From Chlorella sorokiniana (Eukaryota > Chlorophyta > Trebouxiophyceae > Chlorellales > Chlorellaceae): 64,000 bases of DNA. A program made the translations under genes and the position numbers. The notes beneath the pieces were generated by a model that ran no database searches, had not been told where the DNA came from, and was given only the letters and a program-made list of their open reading frames with translations. Shown piece after piece: positions 1 to 9,144 of this stretch. The first letter of the stretch is position 1. The number at the start of each line of letters is the position of its first letter. The stretch spans positions 2,916,001 through 2,980,000 of the forward strand of contig CP084613.1 in assembly GCA_025917655.1 (NCBI GenBank), written 5' to 3'.

Positions 1-1503
1 GGCGCTTTGAAGGAGCGCTACTTTGTGTTGAAGGTAGCTCGGCCGCCCCACACCACCACCTCATGGCGGGAGTTACAGGGCTCGGTCGGCTGCTGGTTGC
101 CCTGGCACCTGCCTGACATGCACCTGAACGTGCATGCATTCGAGCATGGAGTTCATGCACCTTCAATGCAGGGGTCCTACCTCTTCTACTTCTCAACACG
201 CAAGAACATTTTGCAGGCAAGTTCAATAGTGTGCCATGCCATGTGGCATGTAAGTCTGCTGCGCATCCAACAAGGGCTAGTGCACCTTACCGCAGACCAG
301 GCGGCTGCGCTTGATCCCACTGGAGTCGGCAAAGGTGCGGTGCGCTGGGCGTGTGTGAGAGAGCTGGTGGCCGCAAGTAGCATACACATAGTAAAACACA
401 CCGCGTTGTCCTGCCCCCAGATTGAGACTGAACTGCCGCCGTCGGTGGCGGCAAACGGGTCTTTGGCGAAGCCCTCCGCCAAAGCCCATCCCATCACAAT
501 CACGCTGAGCAGCCAGCATGCCTTTTCGTGCCAGCACCCCTTCTATGTCCTGCTGGCACCAAGCCAGGAGGTGCAGACTGCATGGTGCAATGCTCTGTGG
601 CAGGTAGGAGAGGGCAAGCGGCGCAGCCAATTTGTGCATGCTGCTGGCCGTGGGGCGCGTCTTTCCACCACTGCTGACACCCCGCCGCCGCCGCCGCCGC
701 CGCACACTGCGCAGGCGGCCATCCCCCGTGCTGACCTGGTGAACCAGCTTTCGGCCGCGGGCAAGCTGGGCGACGTGCTGGCCGCGTACGCCTCAAACGT
801 GCAGCAAATCTTCCCGGTGGCAGACGCAACCGTGCTGTCCAGCGGCGGGCGGGCACGCACGGCGGCGCTGGAGGACGTGGGCAGCCTGGCGGGTGAGCCC
901 CACATGGCGCCATGCCCATCGCTGCGGCCGCGCCAGCAGCCAAGCACTGCTCGCTCCACCCTGCCCCTGCGCTGCAATGCAGGCATGATTCGGCGCCACA
1001 AGACGGCGCCTGCTGTGCGCGACATCGAGCAGCTGCCTGTGGTGACCCGGCCCGCCACTACCAACGTGCTGGCCCGCGCCACCAGCGGCAACCTGGTCAC
1101 TGCTCCCTCGTCGGCGGTGCAGCCAGCAGAGAGCATCAGGAGCAGCATGCCTGGCAGCCCCACCAACGGGTCTGTGCCCGCCAGCCCTCGGCCAGCGTCG
1201 AGTGCCACCCAGCCCAATGGCAAGCAGGCAGCCTCAGCAGTGGCTGTGACCGCCTCTGCAGGCCCCAGCGCCGCTGCGACCGCTGCAGCTTCCAGTCCAA
1301 GTCCAAGTCCAGCGGCTGCCAAGGCTGCAGTTCAGAAGCCCGCTGTCCCTGCCGTGACCAGCGAAGCAGGTGCGCCGCAACAGCAGGAGCTGAGCCTCAG
1401 GGAAAAGAGCATGTTGCGCCAGCAGATGGATGTTGTGGCACCAGGGCAGCGTGCCATCAACAAACCGCTGCGGCTGTCATGGCCGGTGGCAGGGCCCTCG
1501 TGA
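1..1503 (+). CDS. PH-domain protein, 3' part only
   Basis: The gene enters from the left edge, so its start is missing. Exons at 1-33, 172-216, 421-603, 715-892 and 983-1503 all stay in one reading frame and end at TGA 1501-1503. The first two exons join into a pleckstrin-homology fold: strands LKERYFVLK and GSYLFYFSTRKNIL. The third exon supplies the later strands and the closing helix VQTAWCNALWQ, where PH domains carry their conserved Trp. PH domains bind phosphoinositides or protein partners at membranes. The rest (about 240 residues) is Ser/Ala/Pro-rich, low complexity and probably disordered. The second intron appears to use a GC donor. Domain call is good; the protein's overall role is unknown because the N-terminal part lies outside. 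Confidence 0.75.
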   Translation, partial: GALKERYFVLKVARPPHTTTSWRELQGSVGCWLPWHLPDMHLNVHAFEHGVHAPSMQGSYLFYFSTRKNILQASSIVCHAMWHVSLLRIQQGLVHLTADQAAALDPTGVGKGAVRWACVRELVAASSIHIVKHTALSCPQIETELPPSVAANGSLAKPSAKAHPITITLSSQHAFSCQHPFYVLLAPSQEVQTAWCNALWQVGEGKRRSQFVHAAGRGARLSTTADTPPPPPPPHTAQAAIPRADLVNQLSAAGKLGDVLAAYASNVQQIFPVADATVLSSGGRARTAALEDVGSLAGEPHMAPCPSLRPRQQPSTARSTLPLRCNAGMIRRHKTAPAVRDIEQLPVVTRPATTNVLARATSGNLVTAPSSAVQPAESIRSSMPGSPTNGSVPASPRPASSATQPNGKQAASAVAVTASAGPSAAATAAASSPSPSPAAAKAAVQKPAVPAVTSEAGAPQQQELSLREKSMLRQQMDVVAPGQRAINKPLRLSWPVAGPS

Positions 1504-1934
1504 CGGCATGCGAGTTACCCTTATCTTTCACATTTTCATTAATCTTAGAACTGGTGTTGACATGAGCTGCCTGCCTCCTACTATCCAGGGAATGGCAAGG
1601 CTGGGCCATGACTGTCAGAGTCACGAGATGTTGCCACCCTGCTGCCGATCATCCACTTGTGACTGGCTTTTGTCGGGATTATAAAAGTCAGTCTACTGCA
1701 TAGGTTTCTGAACAATTTCTCTAAGGACACCAATCACTGTGATGCCAAAATTGTGCGGGCCGCCATGAAAGACGCGACGCAGACGCTACAGGCTCAAGAG
1801 CACGCTACAAAGCTACATGCACATGTTTCAAATCACAAGCATCTCGTGAGGAGTGGGGCCGAGGGCAAAGGTCCACTGGCTCTCTTAGATGCTCCCCAGG
1901 CCCCGGACCACATCCCGCCAGCAGGCAGGGGCGC
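1504..1934. other. convergent intergenic stretch
   Basis: This AT-richer stretch lies between the stop codons of the PH gene and the acyl-CoA oxidase gene and should hold both 3' UTRs. I see no gene in it and no TGTAA poly(A) signal on either strand. A TATAAAA-like run near 1680 faces no start codon and is probably incidental. Confidence 0.5.
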
Positions 1935-4753
1935 TCACGCCTGCACCTGCACGCTGCCGCGGCGGGGCGGCTTGATGGCGGAGATGCCGGTGGCGCCGCG
2001 CCCGCCACCAGCGCATTCACCTCGTACGTCCCCTCGTAGCTGCACCCGCGGGGCAGGGGAACAGAGGGTCAACAAGGCCTGCTGATGAGCATGCCGCGGG
2101 ACAGAGTCAGCTGAGCGCATGGCAGCACCCGGCATGTACTCATCCGCCTCGCCAGCCACCACCACCATCACCAACAACAACTCCACCACTCCCTCTACCA
2201 CCACTCCCCCCCAAACAGCCAATCAAAGAACAGACCGGGGCACAGCCCCCGGGGCCACCCGCCTGTAGTACGCCTCCAGGTCGCAGAAGGCCTTGGCCAC
2301 CCCAAACTCCGCCAGTATGCCGTTGCCGCCCAGCAGCTCTCGGCCCAGGGCCACCACCTCCCGCCCCCGCAGCGTCGTCCACGCCTTGACCAGGCTGGCC
2401 TGCTCGTGGGTCAGCCGCCCGCCTCGTACAGCTTGGTCAGGCGCCACGCCATCAGCCACATGGCCTGGCAGGTGGACAGCATGCGCTGCAGCTTCTCCTG
2501 CAAGGGTGCGCAGCGGGCGGGGCGGGCGGCGGGGCGGCATCGACTGCATGCCTGGCCAGGCGGCAGGGGAAGCCCACGCGGCTCGATCCCGCGTGCAGGC
2601 AGGCGGGTTGGCCAACGCACCAAGGCACCAACACCACGTGCCAAGAGGCGAGGCCCCCACCCCCACCCCCACCTGCAGGATCTGGAAGGAAGCCAGCGGC
2701 GCGCCGAACTGCTTGCGCTGGGCCAGGTAGCGCGCGCACATGTCGTAGGCGCCCAGGGCCAGCCCCACCGGCTGCCAGGCCACCATGATGCGGCTGATGG
2801 CCAGCACCTTGTTGGTGTCGGCAAAGCTGGACACGCCTGCCCAGGGACAGCGCGCGCGGCAGCAGTGTGTGGGGCGGGATGGGACTCGGAAGAGTCAGCA
2901 GGGCGGCCAGCCGCAGGAATGCGCACAACCCTGATCAGCCAGGGAAGAAAGCATGAGCATGCTGGCCCTCTGAGTGAGGGCGGCCGGGCCCACCCACGCA
3001 CCCGGCAGCCTGTCTGCGTCGGGCACAAAGCAGTCTTGCAGCAGGATGTCGCCATTCTGCACGCATCGCAGCGCAATCTTGTTCTCCATCTTGGTGACGC
3101 TGCAGGGAGGGAGGGTGGTGGTGGGGGCAGCGCGCTTGGAGTCGTTGAATGCAAAGTCTGTTCTTTTCGAGGGGCATTTGCACGCGTGCGTGGTGTGTTG
3201 AGTGAGGCAGCCAGCAGGGGTGCTGGCCACCAACCTGAACCCCGGGTTGCCCTTGCGCACAACGAAGGCGTTGACCTGGCCGCTCTCGCTGCTGCGGGCC
3301 CAGATGACGGTGATGTCGGCCCAGGTGGCGTTGCCGATCCAGCGCTGCAGGGGGGCAGCGCCCGTCCGTGTGAGCGCACACAGTGTGTGGACGGGGCAGC
3401 AGGGCCGGCGGCAGCGCCCACGCTCGCCATGCCGTTGAGCCTGTGTCTGCAGCAGCTACCTTACGGCCGTTGAGCACCCAGCCGCCCTCGACGCGGCGAG
3501 CCGCGGTTGTGAGCGCCGAGGCGTCGGAGCCGTTGGAGGGCTCGGTGAGCGCCCAGCACCCAACCTTCCTGCGGAACACGACCGCGGCAGCAGGGAGGGT
3601 TCGGCCCGGCTGCGGAAGGCCGCAGGCGGGGGCTCCAACAGAGCGCTGGCCACACCGGCTGCGCAGCCCCGCCCCCACCTGAAGGTGGCCATGTCGGGCA
3701 GCAGCTCCCGCTTCTGCTCCTCGCTGCCCAGCAGGCCCAGCGTGAGGGTGGCCAGGAAGGTGTGCACCAGGAAGAAGGTGGAGCAGGAGCCGCCCACGCG
3801 CGCCTGGCGGCGGGAGGGGAGTGGGTGGTGTAACGGTGGAGGAGATGGGTGGGTGGGGCACACCCATTGGGACGGGAGGCCACTGCTCTGCGGCCCCCTG
3901 CCCCGCCCCCGGCCTCACCAGCTCCACAGCAGCCATGGCGGCCGCCATGACGCTCAGCCCCTGGCAGCCGTAGCCCTGCAGGTGGCCGCCGCCAATGCCC
4001 AGCTTCTGGAAGCCGGGCACGAGAGGGAAGGGGAACTCGGCCCTCTCCCAGTAGTCTGCGATGATGGGCGCAATCTCGGTCTCCTGCAGGGATGGGGCGC
4101 CAGTGATGAGCTATGCATGGACAGGCGACGCCGCACGAGGGCTAAGACGCAACACCAGCCGCCAGGGACCACAGCCCAGGACTTTGGCCGCACAAGCCGA
4201 ACAGCTCCTTCCGTTCCCTTCAAGCTTGGCCACTCAGCGGCACAGCTGCCACATAGGGCTGCGCCCAGCCCTCCCTTGCCCAACCAGGCCAGCTCACCGC
4301 AAAGGCGCGCACGCGGTCCCGGACTTCCCGCTCCTCCTGCGTCAGCAGCTCCTCCAGGCCCAGGGCATCGTGCTTCGCGGGCGGGAAAGCACGCATGGAC
4401 TGCGCCTGGTCAAACTCGGGGGTGGTGCCCAGGGCCAGCGTCAGCTCTCGCTCCAGCGCCGCGCTGGCTGCCGCTGCGGGCGTAGCGCCGCCTGCATGCG
4501 TGCCAGAGGGCGATTTGATTGCATCACACAAACTGACCTCCAAGCGCGTGATACATGGGTGCCTCCCGGTGGACGAGGTAAACAGCGCACAAGAAGCCTA
4601 CACACACTCTGCCGGTTTGAGAGCATGGCGGCAGTTCTGCAGCAGGCCGCAAAACTACCGTTTGCCCACTAGAAAGCACTGCAAGCGCTCACCCGTGTCA
4701 AAGTGCCCCTGCAGCACGTTCAATCTCCGGTTTAGCGCCGCGCGAAGCTCCAT
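1935..4753 (-). CDS. ACX4: acyl-CoA oxidase/dehydrogenase, ACX4-like
   Basis: Flavin-dependent enzyme that introduces the 2,3-trans double bond in short-chain acyl-CoA during beta-oxidation. ATG at 4753-4751 opens a 61-base exon that splices to an acceptor at 4492. Family landmarks in order: N-terminal helical domain ([12 protein letters not shown]), middle beta domain ([14 protein letters not shown], then [20 protein letters not shown]), and C-terminal helical domain ([44 protein letters not shown]). The catalytic-Glu motif follows as [12 protein letters not shown]. The match to plant ACX4 is close along its length and exceeds that to glutaryl-CoA dehydrogenase. Two oddities: the last exon needs one more base near 1985 to recover [13 protein letters not shown], and neither frame ends in a PTS1 tripeptide. 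The intron before the last exon (2040-2262) seems to have a GC donor. It is divergent from the small gene at 4999. Confidence 0.9.
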
Positions 4754-4998
4754 CTGGTGTCGAGCGGTGGAGAGAGCTCACGCCAGTGGGGGCAGCGTTT
4801 AAGCAGCGGCAGCAAAAACCTTGTATCAGAACAAGAATCCGAAAGCCCGTACATGCTGGTCTGTGGTCGGCAGGATGTCGTCGGAGTGACATGAGGTACC
4901 CTGCAGTACATTACATCGGGAAGTTGCTGTCAAAGTCCCCCGAGACCGTCTTCGCACGACATCTCAAGATCTGATGACTTTAGACCAAAAATAAAGCG
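4754..4998. promoter_or_regulatory. divergent promoter region
   Basis: These 245 bases separate the starts of the acyl-CoA oxidase gene (-) and the small gene (+), so both promoters and both 5' UTRs must fit here. An A-rich run lies just before the ATG at 4999. I recognise no defined factor-binding site. Confidence 0.4.
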
Positions 4999-5489
4999 AT
5001 GAGTTCGTCTGTTGGTCGATGGGCAGGCAGGTTTTTGAAGAGATGTGGCTTGAAGAGCTGCCCGAGCATCGAAGAGTACGTTGATAAGCTTTCCACATCA
5101 GTGTCGGCCTATCAGGCAAGAATCAGGGACGTAATCCAACTAGAAGAGGAATGGCTTGCTGCTCCAGAGCTGCGCGCAGCACACAGAGGCCTGGCTGTGC
5201 TTGCAGGTCGATGTACCGCGTGATTTCGCTCGACTTTTAGCAAAGGCTCAGCGCGGGCAACGGTAAGGCATTGCCAGCAGTGAAGCTCCTTGCGTGCGCC
5301 GCACGCCTCTGCGTGCGCAGCTGCGCTTGTGTAGTCTCTCTCTGCACACTGAGCGCGTTGCTCATCAGTCGCTCGAAATCCAGGCTCTCTGAGGCGCTGT
5401 TCTGCAGAAGGGAGAACTACAGGCGCGAGCTGGCTCGGTTGCGCCGTGAGGCCCGCGCAGTCGACAAGGACCTGGCTCACAACATTTGA
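4999..5489 (+). CDS. small conserved-looking protein of unknown function
   Basis: Three exons join without a frame problem: 4999-5115, 5207 to about 5263, and about 5391-5489, giving a protein of about 93 residues. It starts MSSSVGRWAGRFLKRCG, which is basic and amphipathic and could be a mitochondrial presequence. It ends with a charged helix, RRENYRRELARLRREARA, then VDKDLAHNI. The first intron would be GC-AG (CAG|GCAAGA ... TTGCAG); reading through it leads quickly to a stop. I do not recognise the family. The Arg-rich C-terminal helix would suit a small assembly factor or an RNA or ribosome contact, but that is a guess. Confidence 0.5.
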
Positions 5490-5761
5490 CATCTCCCGCT
5501 GGCCCACTACGCTCGGCTGTCCCATATGTATATTCACTACCAAGCAATATGAGCTGTACCACTTACTCCAAAACCAGCGATGTATTTGAAATGTCCCTTT
5601 CAGCCGTCTAGGAGGGTTGTACTTCCTGCGCTTCGCTCGTACCACGCTTCGCTCGTACCACCTTGCCCTCCCCTTGCCATCATCAACCCCTTGCCAAACG
5701 TGAAAAGCAAGACTTGCATTGCAAAATTTAACAGACTGAGGGGCAAAGGGTGGCACGCGTG
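5490..5761. other. convergent intergenic stretch
   Basis: Shared 3' region of the small gene (+) and a membrane-protein gene (-). It holds an exact 16-base tandem duplication at 5630-5661 and no further gene. Confidence 0.4.
5630..5661. repeat. exact 16-bp tandem duplication
   Basis: The unit gcttcgctcgtaccac occurs twice back to back with no mismatch. It sits in untranslated DNA between two convergent genes. Confidence 0.9.
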
Positions 5762-6972
5762 CTAGTCATAGTGCTCGCCATACGAGATCCTTTGCCGCTG
5801 CTGCGATTCCAGCCGCACCGCCCGCTGCGCCGCCAGGCTGAGCACAGAGTAGCCCACAGCACCGCCAGCCCCCACCAACAGGCCCAGGTAGGCTGCCACC
5901 ACTGAGACGGCAGCCACGCTCGCCAGCAGGAAGAAGGCAAAGCCCGCCCACTGCAGGGAGGCTGGCAATTGTCGTCAGGAGCAAAAGCTGGCGCCGGCGT
6001 TTTCTGTGCAGCTATGCACAGACCTGAGGCGCTCCGCACGCATTACCCAAGCAAGAGTGTGCCGCACTTACGATGCTGGGGGAGTAGGACCAGATGAGCG
6101 CCGGTAGGCGAGCTATGAACACAAACACGCTGACGGTTATGCCCGTGACAAAGTTGAGCAGGGTCTGGAAGAGCAGCTGGAGAAAGAGGCCCAGCCAGTC
6201 GCGCTCTCGCCGGTCCAGCAGCGCAAGGAGGGCGTCGAAGAAGCTTTGGCGCTGTGCAAACACCTTGCCTGAGGCAAACGACTCCCAAAACAGCTCGCGC
6301 CCCTCTTCGACGCCCGCTTCTGCACTTGGCAAGGGGCAAGATTCGGTTCAGCATGCTAGTCGTAATCAGGGCTGTCTCTCTGCACCAGAACACATCAGCA
6401 ACAGTTGGTGGCTGGATGCATGAGGAATTCTACCAGCCTCTCACCTGAAAACAAGCCCAGCACGGCCTTGGCCTCGTGCAGAGCCTTCTCCTTCCGGGCG
6501 CGCACCTGCTGAACCCGCGCCCGTGCTGCATCCACTGCAGGCTGCAGCGCCCGCACATCCCTGCGAGCGTCTTCCTTAAACCGCCAGAACCACACCTTGT
6601 GCTGCTGCTGCTCCAGCTCCGCCTCCATCAGGGCATACTCGGCCTGCGTGAGCTCCTGCACAACGGCCTCGGCCTGCAAGGGCAGGAGCGAGCGGTTGGA
6701 CGCAAGGCTGGCCCTCGAGTCAACAGCTGTCGACGCGTAAAGGCAGCCTCAATTTCCAGCCCAAACTTGTGACACACCTCCTTCATTTTTGCATTGAATG
6801 CCTGGCTTTGTTCTTCGGTGATAGTGGCGGGTTTGGCAAGGAAGGCGCAGTAGAGTCCCAGCAGCCAGACGAGCAGCACACCCGCTGCCCGAGGGTGTCG
6901 CCTGGGAAAGCCAACAGCTCTATCTGCCAGGGAAGGTGGTGGCCGCCTTGCAACTGCTGAGGCATCAGGCAT
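5762..6972 (-). CDS. uncharacterised multi-pass membrane protein with coiled coil
   Basis: ATG at 6972-6970 starts MPDASAVARRPPPS. A hydrophobic segment follows (AAGVLLVWLLGLYCAFLA, about residues 30-47). Next come helices rich in Glu, Gln and Ala (VVQELTQAEYALMEAELEQ and later VDAARARVQQVRARKEKALH), a likely coiled coil. The C-terminal half has an aromatic stretch (GLFLQLLFQTLLNFVTGITV) and more hydrophobic spans (FAFFLLASVAAVSVVAAYLG and a Gly-rich one). It ends RISYGEHYD before TAG at 5764-5762. Four or five exons with ordinary splice sites are needed. I expect four or more membrane segments. Layout resembles plant membrane proteins without assigned function. It runs in tandem with the next gene upstream. 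Confidence 0.7.
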
Positions 6973-7492
6973 GGTTGGGAGCGCTGGTGGCAAACTCCCT
7001 GCAGGCGGTAGCGCGGCGTGTGCACAGCTGCTGGGAGTGAGTGGACGAGACGGGGCACCCTGCCCGCCGCTGCAGCATTTGCGCAACCTCTCATGTTGCC
7101 ACTAACTTGTGCAACAAAGCTCGCTCACCGGGGCGCCAGTCTGGGCACCTGATCAAACTCGCTTCAAGAAGCCCAGAGCTGCTTTTCTAGGTGAAACCTG
7201 GCGTGACTCTCTAGTTGGAATGACGCGGCCGCCAGCCGAGGCATTCAAAGCGAGTGCCCCCGGTGAGAGCAGAGCATGCCAAAGCGTGCCGCTGCCACAG
7301 CAGCACTGCGTTCTCGAGAATGCATATGCCCCGGCTCCCCAAGCCACTCCTAAGGCCTAATACGAGTTGCTGCACACTCACAACCAAATGTGGGCTATGT
7401 GTGCTGCACAGTATTGCATGCACAGGGCGGGCAGGCAGCAATCGGGTGCAGGTGCTGGCGCAACAGGCAGCAGGAGGACAACATTCCTGACG
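6973..7492. other. tandem intergenic stretch
   Basis: This holds the 3' UTR of the gene ending at 7493 and the promoter of the gene starting at 6972, both on the minus strand. I see no further gene; short open frames here lack codon structure. Confidence 0.35.
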
Positions 7493-8662
7493 TCAGTCTC
7501 CTTTCTCAGGCGCGCCCACTGCCTGCTGCTCCCCCGCCACATCCGCAAGGAACTGCCGCAGCTTGTCCTGGTAGGTAAGAGCCACGTTGAGGCCCAGCAG
7601 CAGCGCGGCAATGGCGGCCGCTGCAAGGAACGGAAGCGAAAAAACCACTCAGTGCAGCCAGAGTGCAGCAGTGATTTCAGTGATTTCACAGCACGCGCAT
7701 TCCAGGTAGGCTAGTCAGACGGATGCACCTGGCTGCCGCAGAGAATCGATCTTCAGCCCACGGCACACACTCAGCGGCCCCACCCACCCGAGAAGAGCAC
7801 CAGCAGGCCCGCATCCTCGTCCTCCTCGTGCCGCGTGCGCCACGCGTAGTGGACCAGCAGGTGCTTGGGCCAGTGCGTGGCGTTCATGAACTCCCGCACC
7901 AGGGCCGCGTGCTGCGCCTGGTCGCTCGCATCCATCTGGTACACCGACGCGCTCACTGAGTGGAGAAGAAAGAGGGGGAGGGGCGCGCAGCCTCACACGG
8001 CAGCAGGCCCCGCGGCACGGCCAGCAGCGGCGGTGTGCCTGCCTGCACTGGTTTGCTGGTGTCACAGCACGCACACTTGACATCCTTCCCAGCTGCAGCG
8101 CCTGTCATGCAGCCTGTCCCTGAGTGCTGCTCAGTCCCTGGCCCTCACCCGCTGTGATGGAGGCACCAGACCGTGTCAGCTCCACTTCGACGTAGGGTGG
8201 GGCGGCAGCCTTGCGGCCAATGATGGGCAGCCAGGGCGTGATGTGGCGGTCCCCGTCAAAGCTGAACTGCACTTTGTACTCGTCCGCCGCCTTGTAGCCC
8301 ACGGGCTGAGGCAGCGGCACCGCCACAAGCCGCTTCACGCCAAACTTGGGGCAGTGCTGGCCCAGGATGTCGTGCCAGTGTGTGCGTTGCTGCGGGAGGG
8401 AGGCAGGAGCTGAGGCTGAGCCAGAAGGCAAAATAAGTATTTCAAGCATCTTGAGTATGCGCCATCTGAGGCAACAGACCCATGCACACCGCTGCAAGCA
8501 ACTTACTCCGTGGAACTGCGCTCGACGTGCCGCCGGAACAAAGTCACCCTCGAGGAATTCCGTTCCTTGGCAGCTGGCCATGAACAAGACAATTAGCGCT
8601 GCTGCTCTCAAACCTAGAAGTCGCAGAAACCGTTGCTGCTGCGCTGCGCAAGGTGAAATCAT
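7493..8662 (-). CDS. uncharacterised membrane protein, green-lineage type
   Basis: ATG 8662-8660. The N-terminus has a hydrophobic segment (LGLRAAALIVLFMASCQGTE) that looks like a signal peptide or anchor. A likely luminal domain follows: FVPAARRAQFHG, THWHDILGQHCPKFGVKR, VAVPLPQPVGYKAADEYKVQ, DRHITPWLPIIGRK and THWPKHLLVHYAWRTRHEED. A second hydrophobic span (GLLVLFSGGWG joined to AAIAALLLGLNVALTYQ) precedes a short charged tail ending APEKGD at TGA 7495-7493. Two membrane segments around a compact domain suggest an ER or secretory membrane protein. I believe plants have a homologue without assigned function, but I cannot name a family with confidence. Confidence 0.68.
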
Positions 8663-9144
8663 TTTGCTGTGATCGGACTCTAGACCTTACGGCGGCGCCG
8701 GTCAATCATAGATGATTGGATGCTGTACCACTTGGTGTTTTGAGAGCGTCAGTGTGTGTGGGCTGGAGACCTCTGGGAAGGTACAGCGGGTAGGTACCGC
8801 CATCGCTTGCTCCACAAAAGCCGGCAGAGCACACGATGGTGCCACATTCTGTGCACGACTATTGTTTGATCAGTTGCTTAGCTGCGGCAGGGCAGCCCAC
8901 GAAATAAGGGGAGCCGCCACCGAATCCGAGGGCTGTCTAGTCTGCAGAAAGTCCTAAGCGTTGCGGTCAAGTTGAAGGTTCGCCTGATGCAGCGTTTGTT
9001 GTCCTGTATTATCCGCTGCCTGTTGTTTGTCAGGCTGCCACGGCCGCCACAGAGCATGCATATGTGCTGCACCTAGCTCTTTGGTCGTCAGCAGTCCTGT
9101 CGAATCTTGTTTCCATCAAAAGGCGTGTCTATACGGTGCAGGCC
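8663..9144. promoter_or_regulatory. divergent promoter region
   Basis: Shared 5' region of the membrane-protein gene (-) and the G-patch gene (+), of mixed composition. I find no clear TATA box or repeated element. Confidence 0.35.
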
